NCBI RefSeq assembly: GCF_052119645.1
Contig: NZ_JBGQOM010000002.1
Coordinates: 558,001 to 622,000, forward strand
Source: Paraglaciecola sp030730205
Lineage (GTDB): Bacteria > Pseudomonadota > Gammaproteobacteria > Enterobacterales > Alteromonadaceae
DNA: 64,000 nucleotides
Reading direction: 5' to 3'
Part shown: positions 62,343 to 64,000 of the stretch, one piece after another
How positions within the stretch are numbered: position 1 is the stretch's first letter
How the letters are laid out: every line of letters starts with the position of its first letter
Notes under the pieces: model-generated
Told to the model about the DNA's origin: nothing
Databases searched by the model: none
Seen by the model: the letters and a program-made list of their open reading frames with translations, nothing else
Program-made: the position numbers and the translations under genes

Positions 62343-64000
62343 ATGCCATCGTCTTCCGTTCTTGCTACTTCTCTTGATGCTTTGGGTCAAAAACGCTGGG
62401 ACGAATTAAGCCAATTAGCAGAATTTAACCCCGCATGGCATGCACATCAATCCACGATAAAACACGGTTTTGCCCTCAGTGATTTTATTTACCAGCAAAT
62501 TTTAAAATACCCTAAGCTAGTCGATAATTTAATAAAAGATCACAACTCAGCCAACGTCGATTACTGCCGCTTACTCACAGATGAGATAAGCGCCGTAACA
62601 AGTGAAGTAGAGTTAAATCGCTGTTTGCGCCAGTTTCGTAACAAACAAATGGCCATTATCGCATGGCGAGACTTGCTTAATTTGCAGCAGATCGAGCAGT
62701 CATTGTTGCAGGTTTCTGAGTTAGCTAATCAGCTTATCGTGCAAGCCAATGATTGGCTCTACAAAAAATTAACCGAGCGATATGGCGTGCCGCAAGGTGA
62801 ATTTGGCCCTCAACCTCTTCTTATTATTGGTATGGGTAAGTTAGGTGGACGCGAACTTAACTTTTCATCCGATATCGATCTTATTTTTACGTATCCTGAA
62901 CAAGGCGAAACCTCGGGCGGGCGCCAAAGCATTGAGCATCAGCAGTTTTTTACAAAGCTAGCGCAAAGCTTAATAAACTCCTTACATAACATTACTGCCG
63001 ATGGCCAAGTGTATCGCGTTGATATGCGTTTGCGTCCGCTGGGCGATAGCGGTCCTTTGGTCATGCAATTTGGCGCGTTTGAAGATTATTACCAAGAGCA
63101 AGGCCGAGACTGGGAACGTTATGCCTTATTAAAAGGCCGTATACTCAATCCACCTTGCGCTTATAGCGATGAACTGCAACACATCCTAAAACCCTTTATT
63201 TATCGCCGCTATCTTGACTTCAGCGCAATTGAATCGCTACGCAATATGAAGGCCCTCATTCAACAAGAGGTGAGGCGCCGAGGCTTAGTAGACAACATTA
63301 AGCTGGGTCAAGGTGGTATTCGTGAAGCAGAATTCATCGTGCAAAGTTTGCAACTCATCCGCGGTGGACGAGAACTCAGCTTGCAACTCTACAGTTTGTT
63401 GGCAGCGGTCAAACAGCTTATTAGCCTAGAGATATTGCCCGAAAATGAGGGAAATAAACTGATAGTGAATTATTTATGGCTGCGCAAAGTCGAACATTGC
63501 TTGCAACAATTTGCTGATAAACAAACGCAAGTCTTGCCCGACAACGATCAAGATAAATTGCGCTTACAATACGTCATGGGCTTTAGCACTTACCCAGAGT
63601 TTTTAGCTGAACTGCAAAATTGTTGTGACTTTATTCATAGCCAGTTTTTACTTCTTATCGGTGACGACAGCGCAAAAGAAGACGAACCCATTAGCGCTAC
63701 CGAGCAAGCTGCGATTGACTTATGGCAACTTGATTTAGATGAACCAGAGTGCCAAAACCTGTTGGCTCAATGGCTGGCGCCCGAAGATGCGAGTAAGTTT
63801 CGTGAGCAGCTCATTGATTTTAGTAAAAGCCTAAAAACCAGCAGAATCGGCCAACGGGGTTATAACACCCTAAATAGCCTAATGCCCCTGCTAATTGTTA
63901 ATGTGTTGAATTGCACCGAACTCCCCGCTTTAGAGCGTTTGCAACGGGTATTACAGGTGTTCAAAGCTATATTGGGACGTACGGCTTACTTAGAATTATT
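62343..64000 (+). CDS. glnE: bifunctional glutamine synthetase adenylyltransferase/adenylyl-removing enzyme (5' part)
   Basis: Open from 62343 to the right edge, giving 552 residues of a ~940-aa protein. The adenylyl-removing nucleotidyltransferase domain shows LLIIGMGKLGGRELNFSSDI with DLIF and VYRVDMRLRPLGDSGP, both diagnostic. KLGQGGIREAEFIVQ marks the linker. It controls glutamine synthetase by AMP addition and removal in response to PII. AAGGAA lies 7 nt before the ATG. The adenylylating domain lies beyond the window. Confidence 0.96.
   Translation, partial: MPSSSVLATSLDALGQKRWDELSQLAEFNPAWHAHQSTIKHGFALSDFIYQQILKYPKLVDNLIKDHNSANVDYCRLLTDEISAVTSEVELNRCLRQFRNKQMAIIAWRDLLNLQQIEQSLLQVSELANQLIVQANDWLYKKLTERYGVPQGEFGPQPLLIIGMGKLGGRELNFSSDIDLIFTYPEQGETSGGRQSIEHQQFFTKLAQSLINSLHNITADGQVYRVDMRLRPLGDSGPLVMQFGAFEDYYQEQGRDWERYALLKGRILNPPCAYSDELQHILKPFIYRRYLDFSAIESLRNMKALIQQEVRRRGLVDNIKLGQGGIREAEFIVQSLQLIRGGRELSLQLYSLLAAVKQLISLEILPENEGNKLIVNYLWLRKVEHCLQQFADKQTQVLPDNDQDKLRLQYVMGFSTYPEFLAELQNCCDFIHSQFLLLIGDDSAKEDEPISATEQAAIDLWQLDLDEPECQNLLAQWLAPEDASKFREQLIDFSKSLKTSRIGQRGYNTLNSLMPLLIVNVLNCTELPALERLQRVLQVFKAILGRTAYLEL

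Overview
The window is chromosomal DNA of a marine gammaproteobacterium, most likely an Alteromonadales member (Alteromonadaceae / Glaciecola-Paraglaciecola type). This rests on the gcvT-gcvH-gcvP operon, glnE, a DUF2956 protein, a Sde182-type DUF1593 secreted protein, an XrtA/PEP-CTERM-type ATPase and a tryptophan-halogenase-like flavoprotein. It is inference from gene content only.

Left arm (1-15.8 kb), ordinary chromosome: an FG-GAP/VCBS surface lipoprotein running off the left edge, a secreted DUF1593 protein, an NAD(P)-binding reductase, a YcxB-like membrane protein, a flavin-dependent halogenase, a Crp-type regulator and a DUF2956 protein. Then comes a compact three-gene operon: a trans-acting borosin N-methyltransferase, its 69-residue precursor peptide, and a large TPR-containing hybrid histidine kinase. 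A membrane site-2 protease lies just upstream on the same strand. This is a split borosin RiPP locus in which the modified peptide gene is transcribed together with a phosphorelay sensor.

Accessory region (about 16.5-54.0 kb): first a pair resembling type I Avs defence (trypsin-like protease/STAND NTPase plus MBL-fold hydrolase). Next is a complete 31,062-bp Tn7-like transposon (22961-54022), delimited by 25/26-matching terminal inverted repeats, three TnsB-type sites at each end, and a perfect 5-bp target duplication (TAGTC). It sits one base beyond the gcvP stop codon with its Tn7-R-like end towards gcvP. Its core is tnsA-tnsB-tnsC-tniQ-tniQ. Cargo left of the core: a TPR / small protein / Hsp70-like / HEPN operon, a GGQ-less mini release factor and two DUF2384-like antitoxin-type genes. 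Cargo right of the core: a CARF-sigma54 activator gene at the head of a type I restriction-modification operon (hsdR-orf-hsdM-hsdS), a helicase-nuclease and a PD-(D/E)XK endonuclease. No CRISPR array or Cascade gene is present, so this is a protein-targeted Tn7-like element and not a CAST.

Right arm (54.0-64 kb), ordinary chromosome: gcvP, gcvH and gcvT with a divergent LysR regulator, a 55-aa membrane protein with a strong ribosome binding site, an ExeA/XrtA-type ATPase, a TrhA/hemolysin III protein, a GIY-YIG protein and the 5' part of glnE running off the right edge.

The most interesting parts are the borosin-sensor operon, the precisely delimited Tn7-like element using the 3' end of gcvP, the CARF-sigma54/type I R-M coupling, and the Hsp70-TPR-HEPN operon.
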